A stretch of DNA of 29,518 bases. Source: Rhodospirillales bacterium. Its GTDB lineage: Bacteria; Pseudomonadota; Alphaproteobacteria; Rhodospirillales_A; JACZKS01. The translations under genes and the position numbers were made by a program. The stretch is from NCBI GenBank assembly GCA_018648445.1, contig JABGRG010000037.1, forward strand, positions 7,047 through 36,564. Direction: 5' to 3'. Positions 16,167 to 24,753 of the stretch are shown one piece after another. The first letter of the stretch is position 1; the number at the start of each line of letters is the position of its first letter. The notes below the pieces were generated by a model. The model worked only from the letters and a program-made list of their open reading frames with translations, was not told the origin of the DNA and made no database searches.

Positions 16167-16317
16167 TTCCCGCCTTTTTTATTCATTGCCGCCGCCAGAC
16201 CCCGGGCGAAGGGGATCACGTCTGAATGCGGCTATTGGGCCATCAATTTTTCAAATTAGAACGGATAAAATTCTGGGAGACTAATACTGCTTTGGCCGCT
16301 CAGGCGCAATTTAATCC

Positions 16318-16350
16318 TTCCACATTATGAGACAATCCCACCATGTGGAA
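16318..16350. other. Inverted repeat between cyclase and acyl-CoA synthetase genes
   Basis: TTCCACAT (16318-16325) and ATGTGGAA (16343-16350) form a perfect 8-bp inverted repeat with a 17-base spacer, just beyond the stop of the GAF cyclase. There is no T-tract on the minus strand after the stem, so an intrinsic terminator is doubtful; it could be a 3' mRNA hairpin or a protein site. The rest of the 192-base intergenic space shows nothing else clear. Confidence 0.3.
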
Positions 16351-16358
16351 AAATATAA

Positions 16359-18707
16359 TTACTTGGAAGTCATGACCCAGACACCTTTCCAATCCTTAGG
16401 CGGATTGGCCTTCAGGTGTTCGCATCTTTCAATATAAATCTGCGACAGCTTGTCGCTGGCGTTTGCCACCAGCGCGTCGCTGAACGATCCGATCGCTTTG
16501 TCCCAGTTTCCGGCCTTGTAGTGGGTTCGCCCTTCCTTGAAATAGTTCACCACGTCCATCAGGTTGGGGAAGGTTTCGTCGGTGTGATAGTCCAGCACCT
16601 CGAAGACAACGGCGGGCTCGGTCTTGCCCTTGACCACAACATCGTCGATGTCGCGAATACGGTAGGTTCCCTTGAGTTTCTTGACCGTATTTTCGCTGAT
16701 CAGAATGCGCGCCGCGTATTGCTTGCAGGCACTTTCCAGGCGGGCCGCCAAGTTCACGCCGTCGCCGATGATGGTGTAATCCATGCGCTTGGGAGAGCCG
16801 ATGTTGCCAGTTACCACCGTATCGGTATTCAGGCCGATGCCCATATCGACAAGCATCTTTCCGGCCTTCTCGCGTTCGTCGTTCCACGTCCGCAAATCGG
16901 TAATCATGGCAATGGCGGCGCGTACCGCGCGGTCTTCGTCGTCGTCGTGGCTCAGCGGAATGCCGAAGGCGGCCATGATGGCGTCGCCGATGAACTTGTC
17001 CAGCATTCCGCCCTGATTTTGGATGCATTCCACCATAATGGTGAAATACTCGTTCAATAAAGCGACGGTTCCCTGTGCGCCCAATTCCTCGGTCAACGGC
17101 GTAAAGCCGCGAATGTCCGAAAAAAGGATGGTCGCCACCGTGCTCTTGCCGCCCAGAATATCTTCGCCGCCGCCGCCTTCCAAAAGCTGATCCGCCACGC
17201 CCGGGTCCATGTAGCGCGACATGGTCGACTTCATGCGTTTTTCCGAGCTGATGTCTTCCATCATTACCAGCGAGCCCAGCTTTTTGCCCTCGCCGCTGAC
17301 CAAGGGCATGACCGTCAGGTTGATGGATAGCTTTTCGCCGTCGAATTCCATTTCGGCGTCCATGACAAGATCGGTGCTTTGCGTTTCACCAACTTTATGG
17401 ATTTTCTCCATAACCCATTCGTTTTTACCGGAAAAATACTCGGCGGCAGGGCGGTCGATAACGTCCGCGTTTGCGACCTTCATAATGCGCTGGCCGGCGG
17501 CGTTGCAGGTGATGATGTTACCGTCTTCGTCCAGGGTGATCACGCCGCTCGACATACTTTCCAGCATGCTGTCGGCATAATTCTTCATGTTTTGGACGTC
17601 TTCGAACAGCTTGGCGTTCTCCAGCGCGATGGCGACCTGCGCGGTGAAGGCCTTGAGGCGCGATTCATCCTCGCCTGTGAACGGCCCGCCGCGCTTGTTC
17701 AGCACCTGGGTGACGCCGATCATCTTGCCGTCTTTGTTGACCACCGGGACGCACAGGATCGAGCGGGTGAAAAAGCCGGTTTTCTTGTCAAATGCCGGGT
17801 TAAAGCGCAGATCGGCATAGGCATAGGGGATGTTAATGGTTTGACCGCTGGTGAACACGGCTCCGGCAATGCCCAAGTGATTGGGCAGGCGGATTTCGCC
17901 CATGGAATCCCCCTGGGCAACGCGCGAGAACAATTCGTTGGTTTTTGCATCGTTCAGGAAAAGCGTGGACCGTTCGGACGATAACATCCGGGTTGCTTCG
18001 CCCATGACCCGCTGAAGAAGAGTTCCCAGTTCCAACTCGGACGTAACGTCCGAGACGATGTCGAGAAATTCCATTTCCTGGGCGCGGGACTTTTTCATGC
18101 GCTCGACGAACTGACGGCTCTGCAGGGCGACCGCCGCCTGGGTGGTCATGGCCTCCAGCAAGGCCAGGTCTTCGTCCGAGAACGAACCTTCCTTTTTGTT
18201 CAGCGCCTGACTAACCCCTATGACCTCGCCCATGACCGTCTTGATCGGTGCGCAGATGATGTTTTCGGTCTTAAATCCGGTTTGTTCGTCGACGGTTCGG
18301 TTGAACCGCTTGTCGGCGTAGGCATCGTCAATGATCAGGCCTTCGCCCGAGGTAAACACATGCCCGGCGACGCCGCTGGAGTTTAAAATCCGGATTTCGC
18401 GTTTGAAGGTGCCTTGGGCAACCCGCGAATAAAGTTCTTCGGACTGCGGATCGTTGAGGAAAAGGGTTCCGCGTTCGGCGCCGATTTCCGCCGTTGTCAT
18501 TTGCACGAGGATTTCCAGAATTTCGTCCAGCGATTCGATGGCCGCGACCTTTTTGGAAAGGTCGAGCAGCATCTCCGCCTGGCGCAGTCGTTCGCCTTCG
18601 TTCAACCGAACTCTTTTCCGGCGCGGTTTGGGTGCGCTCTTGGTGGCGCGGGGTTTTCCCCGACCGCCATTGCTTGCACCGCCCTTGGCCTGAATCGTAT
18701 TCGCCAT
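16359..18707 (-). CDS. GAF-GAF-PAS class III adenylate cyclase
   Basis: This is a 782-residue soluble cyclase from the ATG at 18707, chosen over an upstream TTG (18728) because GGAAG lies 5 bases before it. After a basic N-terminus come GAF1 (about 55-200), GAF2 (about 225-365), a PAS domain (about 375-490) and the cyclase domain (about 520-705). Metal aspartates D531 and D575, substrate-selecting K571 and D649, and N652/R656 are all present, so adenylate cyclase activity is expected. GAF2 carries the full NKFDE pattern of cyclic-nucleotide-binding GAF domains (N337, K338, F343, D347, E348), and GAF1 a near match. A helical TPR-like tail (about 715-782) ends in DWKGVWVMTSK. It lies 37 bases downstream of the coiled-coil gene, probably in one operon. 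Confidence 0.92.
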   Translation of the reverse strand: MANTIQAKGGASNGGRGKPRATKSAPKPRRKRVRLNEGERLRQAEMLLDLSKKVAAIESLDEILEILVQMTTAEIGAERGTLFLNDPQSEELYSRVAQGTFKREIRILNSSGVAGHVFTSGEGLIIDDAYADKRFNRTVDEQTGFKTENIICAPIKTVMGEVIGVSQALNKKEGSFSDEDLALLEAMTTQAAVALQSRQFVERMKKSRAQEMEFLDIVSDVTSELELGTLLQRVMGEATRMLSSERSTLFLNDAKTNELFSRVAQGDSMGEIRLPNHLGIAGAVFTSGQTINIPYAYADLRFNPAFDKKTGFFTRSILCVPVVNKDGKMIGVTQVLNKRGGPFTGEDESRLKAFTAQVAIALENAKLFEDVQNMKNYADSMLESMSSGVITLDEDGNIITCNAAGQRIMKVANADVIDRPAAEYFSGKNEWVMEKIHKVGETQSTDLVMDAEMEFDGEKLSINLTVMPLVSGEGKKLGSLVMMEDISSEKRMKSTMSRYMDPGVADQLLEGGGGEDILGGKSTVATILFSDIRGFTPLTEELGAQGTVALLNEYFTIMVECIQNQGGMLDKFIGDAIMAAFGIPLSHDDDEDRAVRAAIAMITDLRTWNDEREKAGKMLVDMGIGLNTDTVVTGNIGSPKRMDYTIIGDGVNLAARLESACKQYAARILISENTVKKLKGTYRIRDIDDVVVKGKTEPAVVFEVLDYHTDETFPNLMDVVNYFKEGRTHYKAGNWDKAIGSFSDALVANASDKLSQIYIERCEHLKANPPKDWKGVWVMTSK

Positions 18708-18744
18708 TACGGCTTCCAATTCCCCCAAATTGAACTCGTCGATA

Positions 18745-19284
18745 CTACTTCTTCGTATCGAGTTGGTCGCGCAACGCCGCTACGGTTTCCCGAAGTTGCA
18801 TGTTTTCGTCCCGGGCCGCTCTTTCAAGCGATTGTTTTTCTTCCTCGTATTCGAATTTGTTCTGTTCCATCTCTTCGCGCAAGGCTGCAATTGTGGCTTT
18901 TAGCTGCACGATCTCGTCGTTTCCGGCCGAAATCGCCTCCTGAACGCTTTGCTCCTTGTCGAAGCGCACTTCCTCCAACTCGTCCCGAATGGCCTGTGCC
19001 GTGGCTTTTAACTGCGAAATTTCGTCGTTCCCGGCCGAGACGGCCTTTTGCACGCTTTCTTCCATGTCGAAACGTATGACTTCCAGCTCGTCGCGCAAGG
19101 CCTGCGCCGTTTTCCGAAGCTGGGTGATTTCGTCGTTTGAGCGCGAAACCGCGTCCTGAACGTCCCGTTCGCGCTCTAATTCCAGCCTTTCCAATTCGTC
19201 ACGAAGGGCCTGGACCGTCCCCGTGAGATGACGGATTTCCGTCTGCACCTCAAGAAGTTCGTCGGTCTGTTCCGCCTCGGCCAT
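18745..19284 (-). CDS. Coiled-coil protein of 36-residue repeats
   Basis: This encodes 179 residues from the ATG at 19284, preceded by GGTGGA at good spacing; an upstream TTG at 19311 is also in frame but less likely. The protein is almost entirely charged helix. From residue 27 it consists of four exact-length 36-residue repeats (27-62, 63-98, 99-134, 135-170) plus a 9-residue start of a fifth. Each begins with LRDELE or a variant and ends near NDEI-x-QLK-x-TAQA. It has no signal peptide, membrane segment or enzyme motif. Repeat length 36 fits two heptads plus two hendecads. It lies directly upstream of the GAF-GAF-PAS cyclase, so a scaffold or partner role for that enzyme is plausible. No known family is recognised. 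Confidence 0.75.
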   Translation of the reverse strand: MAEAEQTDELLEVQTEIRHLTGTVQALRDELERLELERERDVQDAVSRSNDEITQLRKTAQALRDELEVIRFDMEESVQKAVSAGNDEISQLKATAQAIRDELEEVRFDKEQSVQEAISAGNDEIVQLKATIAALREEMEQNKFEYEEEKQSLERAARDENMQLRETVAALRDQLDTKK

Positions 19285-19408
19285 CGCTGGTCCACCACGA
19301 TTTGCAATCAATTCTTGATGCTATCCTCGCTATCCGGGAAGAATCCGTCAAGCTCTGGATTTTCAGTATGTTACCATTCAATACCCAGAAAATCGAAGGA
19401 GATCGGAC

Positions 19409-20404
19409 ATGCGTGCCGCTTGGTATTCAAATTTCGGACCCGCCGACGAGGTTCTTCGGGTCGGCGAAATGGACGATCCGGAACCCGGCGAAGGCGAGGT
19501 TCGGGTCCGCGTGTTCGTGTCCGGGGTCAATCCGGTGGACGTAAAACGGCGGCTTGGCGGCAGGGGCGACATGCCCGCACCGCAGGTTGTTCCGCATTTC
19601 GACGGGGCCGGAACCATCGACAAGGTGGGGTCGGGCGTCGGGGCCGGTCGCATTGGTGAAAGGGTGTGGATTTTTGAGGCCAACTGGCAGCGCGTCATGG
19701 GGACGGCGGCGCAATATGTCTGTGTTCCCTCTGATCGCGCGATCCCGCTTCCCGACGCTGCCGGTTTCGACGACGGCGCATGCCTCGGAATTCCGGCGTT
19801 GACGGCGCACGCTTGCGTTTTTGCTGACGGACCGGTTGATGGCCAGACCGTTCTGGTGACGGGTGGAACCGGTGGTGTCGGCGCTTACGCTGTGCAGTTT
19901 GCCGCGCTTGCCGGCGCGCGCGTCATCGCCACCGTGGGCAGTGAGGAAAAGAAAGGCGTGGCTGGCGCTCTGGGTGCGCGGCATGTCATCAATTACAAGA
20001 CCGAAGATGTCGCTGCGCGTGTGGCGGACATCACCCGGGGCAAGGGTGTGGGGCGCATCGTCGAGGTTGAATTCGGCGGCAATCTGGAGACCAGCCTGCA
20101 GATCGTCAAAACCAACGCCGTCATCGCGGCCTACGCGTCCGACGCCGCCATGGAACCCAGCGTTCCCTTCTATCGTCTGGTTTACGCGAACCTGACCGTG
20201 CGTCACGTCCTCGTTTTTCTGGTTCCCGACAGGCTGAAACAGCAAGGCGTGGAAGATATCAGCCAATGGCTGGGCGAACGAAAGTTACAAAGCCGGATCG
20301 GCGGGCGGTTTGGGCTGGACGACATTGCGGCCGCCCACGAAGCGGTCGCGGGCGGCACCAATGGCAAGGTGCTCGTCGAAATTCCCGGTGCAAAACTTGC
20401 ATAG
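19409..20404 (+). CDS. Zinc-independent NADPH:quinone oxidoreductase (MDR superfamily)
   Basis: This 331-residue medium-chain dehydrogenase/reductase of the quinone-reductase (zeta-crystallin-like) type has an N-terminal GroES-like half and a nucleotide-binding Rossmann motif, VTGGTGGVGAYAVQ, around residues 150-163. The catalytic-zinc ligands of alcohol dehydrogenases are absent, as expected for this branch. Members reduce quinones or other alpha,beta-unsaturated carbonyls with NADPH in the cytosol. The ATG at 19409 follows a strong AAGGAGAT site. It is followed after 34 bases by the caspase-like lipoprotein gene, so the two may be co-transcribed, although no functional link is obvious. Confidence 0.88.
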   Translation: MRAAWYSNFGPADEVLRVGEMDDPEPGEGEVRVRVFVSGVNPVDVKRRLGGRGDMPAPQVVPHFDGAGTIDKVGSGVGAGRIGERVWIFEANWQRVMGTAAQYVCVPSDRAIPLPDAAGFDDGACLGIPALTAHACVFADGPVDGQTVLVTGGTGGVGAYAVQFAALAGARVIATVGSEEKKGVAGALGARHVINYKTEDVAARVADITRGKGVGRIVEVEFGGNLETSLQIVKTNAVIAAYASDAAMEPSVPFYRLVYANLTVRHVLVFLVPDRLKQQGVEDISQWLGERKLQSRIGGRFGLDDIAAAHEAVAGGTNGKVLVEIPGAKLA

Positions 20405-20438
20405 GAAGAATAGCGAACCAAGAACGATAGGCGGTTAA

Positions 20439-21824
20439 ATGGCGGGCATTTCCGGTTTAAGGGCAATTTTGGTTGCGGCGCTTGCCGTTCTTGTTTCGGC
20501 GTGCGCGGCATCTTCTGCCGGGCGCGGGGTCAGTGTGACCTTGCGTACCGATGAAACGCCGACAGGGAAGATCACGCTTTACAGCGCCAGCCGGGCGCTT
20601 GTCATCGGTATCGACAATTACACACAAGGATGGCCGCGCCTGCAAAATGTCGTCGCCGACGCGCGCCTCGTTGCCCATGAACTGAAGCGACGGGGATTCG
20701 AGGTTTCCCTGCGGACGGACCTGACCGGACTGGAACTTCAGCAAACTCTCAAGGAATTTTTCGCCCTTCAAGGGACCGATCCCGAGACCCGGCTTTTGCT
20801 GTGGTTCGCCGGGCACGGATACACCGTGGGCGGCGAAGGCTTTATCGTTCCCGCCGACGCGCCGACCGCCACCGATCCCCGTTTCAAGGTCAAGGCGCTT
20901 CCCATGCGCGATTTCGGGACGCTGGTGCGGCTGGCCGATTCAAAACACGTTCTTTCCGTTTTCGATTCGTGTTTTTCCGGTACAGTGTTCGCGTCGCGCT
21001 CCGGCGCGGCCCCTGCGGCAATCACGCAAAAAACGGCGGAGCCCGTTCGCCAGTTCCTGACGTCGGGCGATGCCGGGCAAAGCGTGCGCGACGACGGTGC
21101 GTTCCGCGATTTGTTTATCCGCGCAATCCGTGGCGAGGAGACGGCCGACGTCAATGACGACGGCTACGTGACCGGCGACGAACTGGGGTTATTCCTTTCC
21201 CAGCGTGTCGCCAGTCTGACGGCGGCGGCGCAGACGCCCCGCTATGGTAAGTTGCACGATGTGCGTTTCGACCGGGGCGATTTTGTATTCGTTCTGCCCG
21301 GCAGCGAAGCCGTTTCGTCGACGCGAACAGCGATGGTGAAATCGGCTCAATCGGTGGATCACGAACTGGCCTTCTGGAAATCCGTCGAACAAGCTGACGA
21401 TGCCAAGGCCTATGAAGCGTACCTGCGGAAATATCCGAACGGGGATTTCGCCGATCTGGCGCGCTTAAAGCTGGAGGCCCCCGCCGACGAAGCATACAGA
21501 ATGCCACCACCACTACCGCAGCGTATGGCTTCCAGACCACCCCCACCGCCGCGCCAATTGAATCGGTCCCTGCGCTTGCTTCAGGGGGTATGGGAAAACC
21601 GCGCAAAGGGCGTGACGTTCCAACTGCGAGGAGAACGTGCTCAACTCTTCAAGAACCGGAAGATGGCGGAAGCGGGATTGGTCCGGGCGCAAGGGGACCA
21701 GCTATACATCGTCGGTGCGGGCATCCGCAAAAACCGCATGACGTTAACCCTTAACGGCGCCCGACTGATGCTGAAACGCGGGGGCGAATCCATCGCTCTG
21801 ACACGCGCCCGACGGCCCCGTTAG
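20439..21824 (+). CDS. Caspase-family lipoprotein with EF-hand loop
   Basis: This is a 461-residue predicted lipoprotein. A hydrophobic signal (about 8-21) ends in the lipobox V-S-A-C22, and residue +2 is Ala, which favours the outer membrane. The caspase-like peptidase C14 domain (about 50-290) has the catalytic pair H126 (FAGHGY) and C178 (FDSCFSG). Within the same domain a canonical EF-hand loop runs from D237 to E248, with N239, D241, G242, Y243 and T245 in place, suggesting calcium control as known for metacaspases. A short helical segment near 310-350 (AYLRKYPNGDFADLARLKL) is common in alphaproteobacterial caspase-like proteins. A Pro-rich linker (about 360-380) and a beta-rich C-terminal domain of unknown type follow. 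The stop abuts the convergent SDR stop without any gap. The substrate is unknown. Confidence 0.87.
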   Translation: MAGISGLRAILVAALAVLVSACAASSAGRGVSVTLRTDETPTGKITLYSASRALVIGIDNYTQGWPRLQNVVADARLVAHELKRRGFEVSLRTDLTGLELQQTLKEFFALQGTDPETRLLLWFAGHGYTVGGEGFIVPADAPTATDPRFKVKALPMRDFGTLVRLADSKHVLSVFDSCFSGTVFASRSGAAPAAITQKTAEPVRQFLTSGDAGQSVRDDGAFRDLFIRAIRGEETADVNDDGYVTGDELGLFLSQRVASLTAAAQTPRYGKLHDVRFDRGDFVFVLPGSEAVSSTRTAMVKSAQSVDHELAFWKSVEQADDAKAYEAYLRKYPNGDFADLARLKLEAPADEAYRMPPPLPQRMASRPPPPPRQLNRSLRLLQGVWENRAKGVTFQLRGERAQLFKNRKMAEAGLVRAQGDQLYIVGAGIRKNRMTLTLNGARLMLKRGGESIALTRARRPR

Positions 21825-22592
21825 TTACATACCGCAAAGAAGTCCGCCGTCGACGTAAACGACCTGACCGTTGACGTAGCTTGATGCCGCGGAAGACAGG
21901 AAGATGGCTGCGCCGATCAAATCCTCCGGAGTGCCCCAGCGGCCTGCCGGAGCCCTTTCCTCCAGCCACTTATGCCATTCGGGGTCTTTCCACAGGCGTT
22001 CGGTCATTTTCGTCTTCAGGTATCCGGGACCGATGCCGTTGGTCTGAATGTTGTGGGGACCCCATTCCACGGCCATGGATCGCGTCAGCAATGAAAGGCC
22101 ACCTTTGGCCGCCGTGTAGGCGCCAATGCCCGCCCTTGTGACACTGCTTTGCAGGGAACAGATATTGACGATTTTCCCCTCGTTGCGTTCGATCATGCCC
22201 TTGACCACGGTCCTTGCAACGAGAAACGGGCCGGTCACGTTGACATCGAGCACATCCTGCCAATCGGAATCGGGAAATTCCTCAAGCGGAAAACGCCGCT
22301 GAATACCTGCGTTGTTGATCAGGATATCGATTTTTCCGTGGCGTTTGATGATCTCGGAAACACCCGTGGTGACAGCGTCGGGTTTGGAGACGTCAAAGAC
22401 TTCGCCGTCAGCGGGCAATCCGTCGGCGCGAAGGCTTTCAACAGCGGGTGTCAGGATTTCCTCGGTCAGGTCGTCCAACACGACCGACGCGCCGGCCATG
22501 GCCAGTCCGCGGGCGAGTACCAGTCCGATTCCCCGGCCCGAACCCGTAATCAAGGCGACTTTTCCTGATAGATCGAATAGCTGCTGGGACAT
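21825..22592 (-). CDS. Short-chain dehydrogenase, gluconate 5-dehydrogenase-like
   Basis: This 255-residue classical SDR has the cofactor motif TGSGRGIG (16-23), NNAG (93-96) and the active-site pair Y159-x3-K163. The stretches NNAGIQRR, VNVTGPF and GPGY follow the gluconate 5-dehydrogenase (Ga5DH/IdnO) group closely. The acidic residues at the end of the second strand (D40, D41) favour NAD(H) over NADP(H). A strong AAAGGAAACAGGAA site precedes the ATG at 22592. It is the last gene of a four-gene operon with MaoC-like, IolB-like and LarA-like genes, 12 bases after the LarA-like gene. It most likely oxidises or reduces a secondary hydroxyl of a sugar acid; the exact substrate is not known. Confidence 0.87.
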   Translation of the reverse strand: MSQQLFDLSGKVALITGSGRGIGLVLARGLAMAGASVVLDDLTEEILTPAVESLRADGLPADGEVFDVSKPDAVTTGVSEIIKRHGKIDILINNAGIQRRFPLEEFPDSDWQDVLDVNVTGPFLVARTVVKGMIERNEGKIVNICSLQSSVTRAGIGAYTAAKGGLSLLTRSMAVEWGPHNIQTNGIGPGYLKTKMTERLWKDPEWHKWLEERAPAGRWGTPEDLIGAAIFLSSAASSYVNGQVVYVDGGLLCGM

Positions 22593-22604
22593 TTCCTGTT
22601 TCCT

Positions 22605-23885
22605 TTAGATCAGGTTGTTTTCCGCATTAAACGGGATCGGCCCCGGAGAGCCCAGCACCGTCAGGTCGTCGCGGCCTTCTATATCCTTCAACACCGCTTC
22701 GGATACGTGGATGCGAGTTAATTCGTTGGTGTTCTTGATGCGGACCAGGCGAATGGTTTGCGGCGTGACGTTGTTGCAGGTCATGATCGCGATCATGATT
22801 GCTTCGCGGTCGTGCTTCAGAACCATGGGCAACATGGCGCCGCCCAAAACAGTGGCTGTAATCAGGTTGGTGTAGGTTTTTCCGAAGTCGATTTTTTCGG
22901 CGCAGCGGCGTGTGGTGATATCGGCAAGGCCGATTCCGCAGGCGTTGCCGTGAGTTGCTTCGGTCAAATCGCACACTACGACCCGATGGATGTGCTCCAT
23001 GCCGAAGTCAATGCCCGGCGTTCCGCATCGGCCCATGACGTTGGGGTCCATGCCCGAACCGCTGATGTCCTTGCCCAGTTCATCAATGACCAGCACGTCG
23101 ATTTTCGGGACCAGGATTCGGGCAATGCTTTGTTTTGAAATAGCCTGCAGGGCCTTGTCGCGTTCCTCGAAATCGACCGCAGGCACGCCCTCGATCAGCA
23201 TCGGCTCGTGATAGGCATTCTCGACAATGGCGACGCCGAAAAGGATCGGCATTTTTTCAAGAATAATGCGGCCCGCCGCTGGAATCAGGTGGTGGAAGTT
23301 CTGAAAGCCACGGGAATGGATCTCGACCGCGCCGCGATGCTTGGCAAGGCCGATGGCCAGCATTTTGTACAGTCCGCTTTCCCATTCACCTCGGAAATCG
23401 GTATGCGGCTTGACCCGGCAACACAGAACCACGCCGTCGGCCTGACTGGCGATCTTGTCGAAGAAAACGGGCATCCCGTCCGGGTGTTTTCCAATCTCGA
23501 TGATCTCCATGGACGAACGGATCGGCGCACCCATCAAGTCTTCCGTAATTCCCAAATCGGCCAGAACGCCGATCTGACCCTCGGCGGTTGCGCCGCCGTG
23601 GCTGGCCATGGCCGGAACGATAAAGGGTTCGGCGCCCATTTCCTTCAACGCCGCCACGGTCGCCTTGACGACCTTGTCGATGGCGGCGATCCCACGGCTT
23701 CCCGCGGCCACCGCGATCTTCTTTCCGGAAACGTCGGCTTTCGCCAGCTTGGACATTTCCGTGCGGACCGTCGCCTCCACATTTTCGACGCGCCGGCCCG
23801 AAAAGCGCTGCTCTACCTCGACAATATTTGGGAAGGGGTTTTCGTCCCGGCTGTGGATCGGAAGGTCTATGTCATCGAATTTCAT
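22605..23885 (-). CDS. LarA-like (DUF2088) racemase/epimerase
   Basis: This 426-residue protein belongs to the lactate-racemase-domain (DUF2088) superfamily. Established members use a nickel-pincer nucleotide cofactor to racemise or epimerise 2-hydroxyacids such as lactate, malate or gluconate. Candidate equivalents of the LarA cofactor residues are visible: H96 (MASHGGA), H161 (KPHTDF), K174 (LYKML), and H190 sixteen residues after that lysine, the same spacing as K184-H200 in LarA. Residues S63-R64 may bind the substrate carboxylate. This mapping is by eye and is inference. The cofactor genes larB, larC and larE are not in the window. Its place between IolB-like and gluconate-dehydrogenase-like genes points to a sugar acid rather than lactate as substrate. 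Confidence 0.82.
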   Translation of the reverse strand: MKFDDIDLPIHSRDENPFPNIVEVEQRFSGRRVENVEATVRTEMSKLAKADVSGKKIAVAAGSRGIAAIDKVVKATVAALKEMGAEPFIVPAMASHGGATAEGQIGVLADLGITEDLMGAPIRSSMEIIEIGKHPDGMPVFFDKIASQADGVVLCCRVKPHTDFRGEWESGLYKMLAIGLAKHRGAVEIHSRGFQNFHHLIPAAGRIILEKMPILFGVAIVENAYHEPMLIEGVPAVDFEERDKALQAISKQSIARILVPKIDVLVIDELGKDISGSGMDPNVMGRCGTPGIDFGMEHIHRVVVCDLTEATHGNACGIGLADITTRRCAEKIDFGKTYTNLITATVLGGAMLPMVLKHDREAIMIAIMTCNNVTPQTIRLVRIKNTNELTRIHVSEAVLKDIEGRDDLTVLGSPGPIPFNAENNLI

Positions 23886-23909
23886 TAGGTAATTCTTTCT
23901 ATCGCTTGC

Positions 23910-24749
23910 TTATTTGAATTTATCGACCATGTCCTGGACGCCCGGAAACATGCCCATCAATGGACGGTATTCTTCCTTGAAATTCTGCACCAGGGATCGT
24001 TGATGCAGGCCGACGAGGATGGTGAAGATATACTCTTCATGGCCGGGTGACGTCACCGTCGGATGATAGCCGTCGCTAAAGGCGAAGGTATCGCCGTTTC
24101 GCGTCATATGAACCACGCAATCGCCGCCGTCGGTAAACCAGTACTGGCCGCCGAAGCCGTTTTCGGGGCGGAAGCGGTAATAATAGACCTCGTCGTGAGC
24201 GCTCTCGCCGGAACTTTGCGTATCATGTTTGTGCGGCGGATAACCGGACCAGTTGCCATCATCGCAATATAGTTCGCTGATCAGCAGATTGCCCGCGCGC
24301 CCGGCCGCGTTCTGGCCAAGAATATGGTAAATCTTGCGGTGGCTGTGGGTTTCATTTGAACCGACATCAACCGGATCGACTTCGTCAGGCGTCACCCGGA
24401 ACGCTGGCAGTTTGGTGTCGAACACGCCCCCGGCGACGGCGATTTCGGTGCCATCCGCGTTGGACCGAATGACGACATCGGCACCGACGCCCGCGTACAC
24501 GCTATCGGCTTTGCCCGACCAAATGTCCTTGCGGCGCCCCACATCAGCGAACAATTCGCCGTCCACGGAGATATCTGCGTTTCCCGAAAGCACCACATTC
24601 GCGGTCTCAAAACCGGGCAGGACGAAGGAATAGGTTTCGCCACTGTTTAGCCTTAACAGATTGAAGTAAATGCGCGGGGCGGCGCCGTGGCCTCCCTTGA
24701 GGATCGGCTGGTTTTGGTTGTCGCTATTTCGCATCAGTTCCTGCGCCAT
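23910..24749 (-). CDS. IolB-like 5-deoxyglucuronate isomerase (KduI/IolB family)
   Basis: This 279-residue double-cupin protein is close in length to IolB. The metal-binding set typical of KduI/IolB is present: H173 and H175 in YPPHKHDT, E187 in DEVYYY, and H229 in GYHPTV. The FRPENGFG segment after it also matches IolB. IolB converts 5-deoxyglucuronate to 2-deoxy-5-keto-gluconate in myo-inositol breakdown; KduI acts on a related uronate from pectin. No other iol genes are seen here, so the true substrate may differ. It begins 4 bases after the MaoC-like gene and is probably translationally coupled to it. The N-terminal 30 residues are unusually polar. Confidence 0.85.
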   Translation of the reverse strand: MAQELMRNSDNQNQPILKGGHGAAPRIYFNLLRLNSGETYSFVLPGFETANVVLSGNADISVDGELFADVGRRKDIWSGKADSVYAGVGADVVIRSNADGTEIAVAGGVFDTKLPAFRVTPDEVDPVDVGSNETHSHRKIYHILGQNAAGRAGNLLISELYCDDGNWSGYPPHKHDTQSSGESAHDEVYYYRFRPENGFGGQYWFTDGGDCVVHMTRNGDTFAFSDGYHPTVTSPGHEEYIFTILVGLHQRSLVQNFKEEYRPLMGMFPGVQDMVDKFK

Positions 24750-24753
24750 TATT

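Noticed and set aside
20439..21824. Caspase effector of a cyclic-nucleotide defence system (CBASS-like) together with the nearby cyclase
   Set aside because: The caspase has a lipoprotein signal and the cyclases are class III with CHASE2/GAF sensors, not CD-NTases; gene directions also differ.
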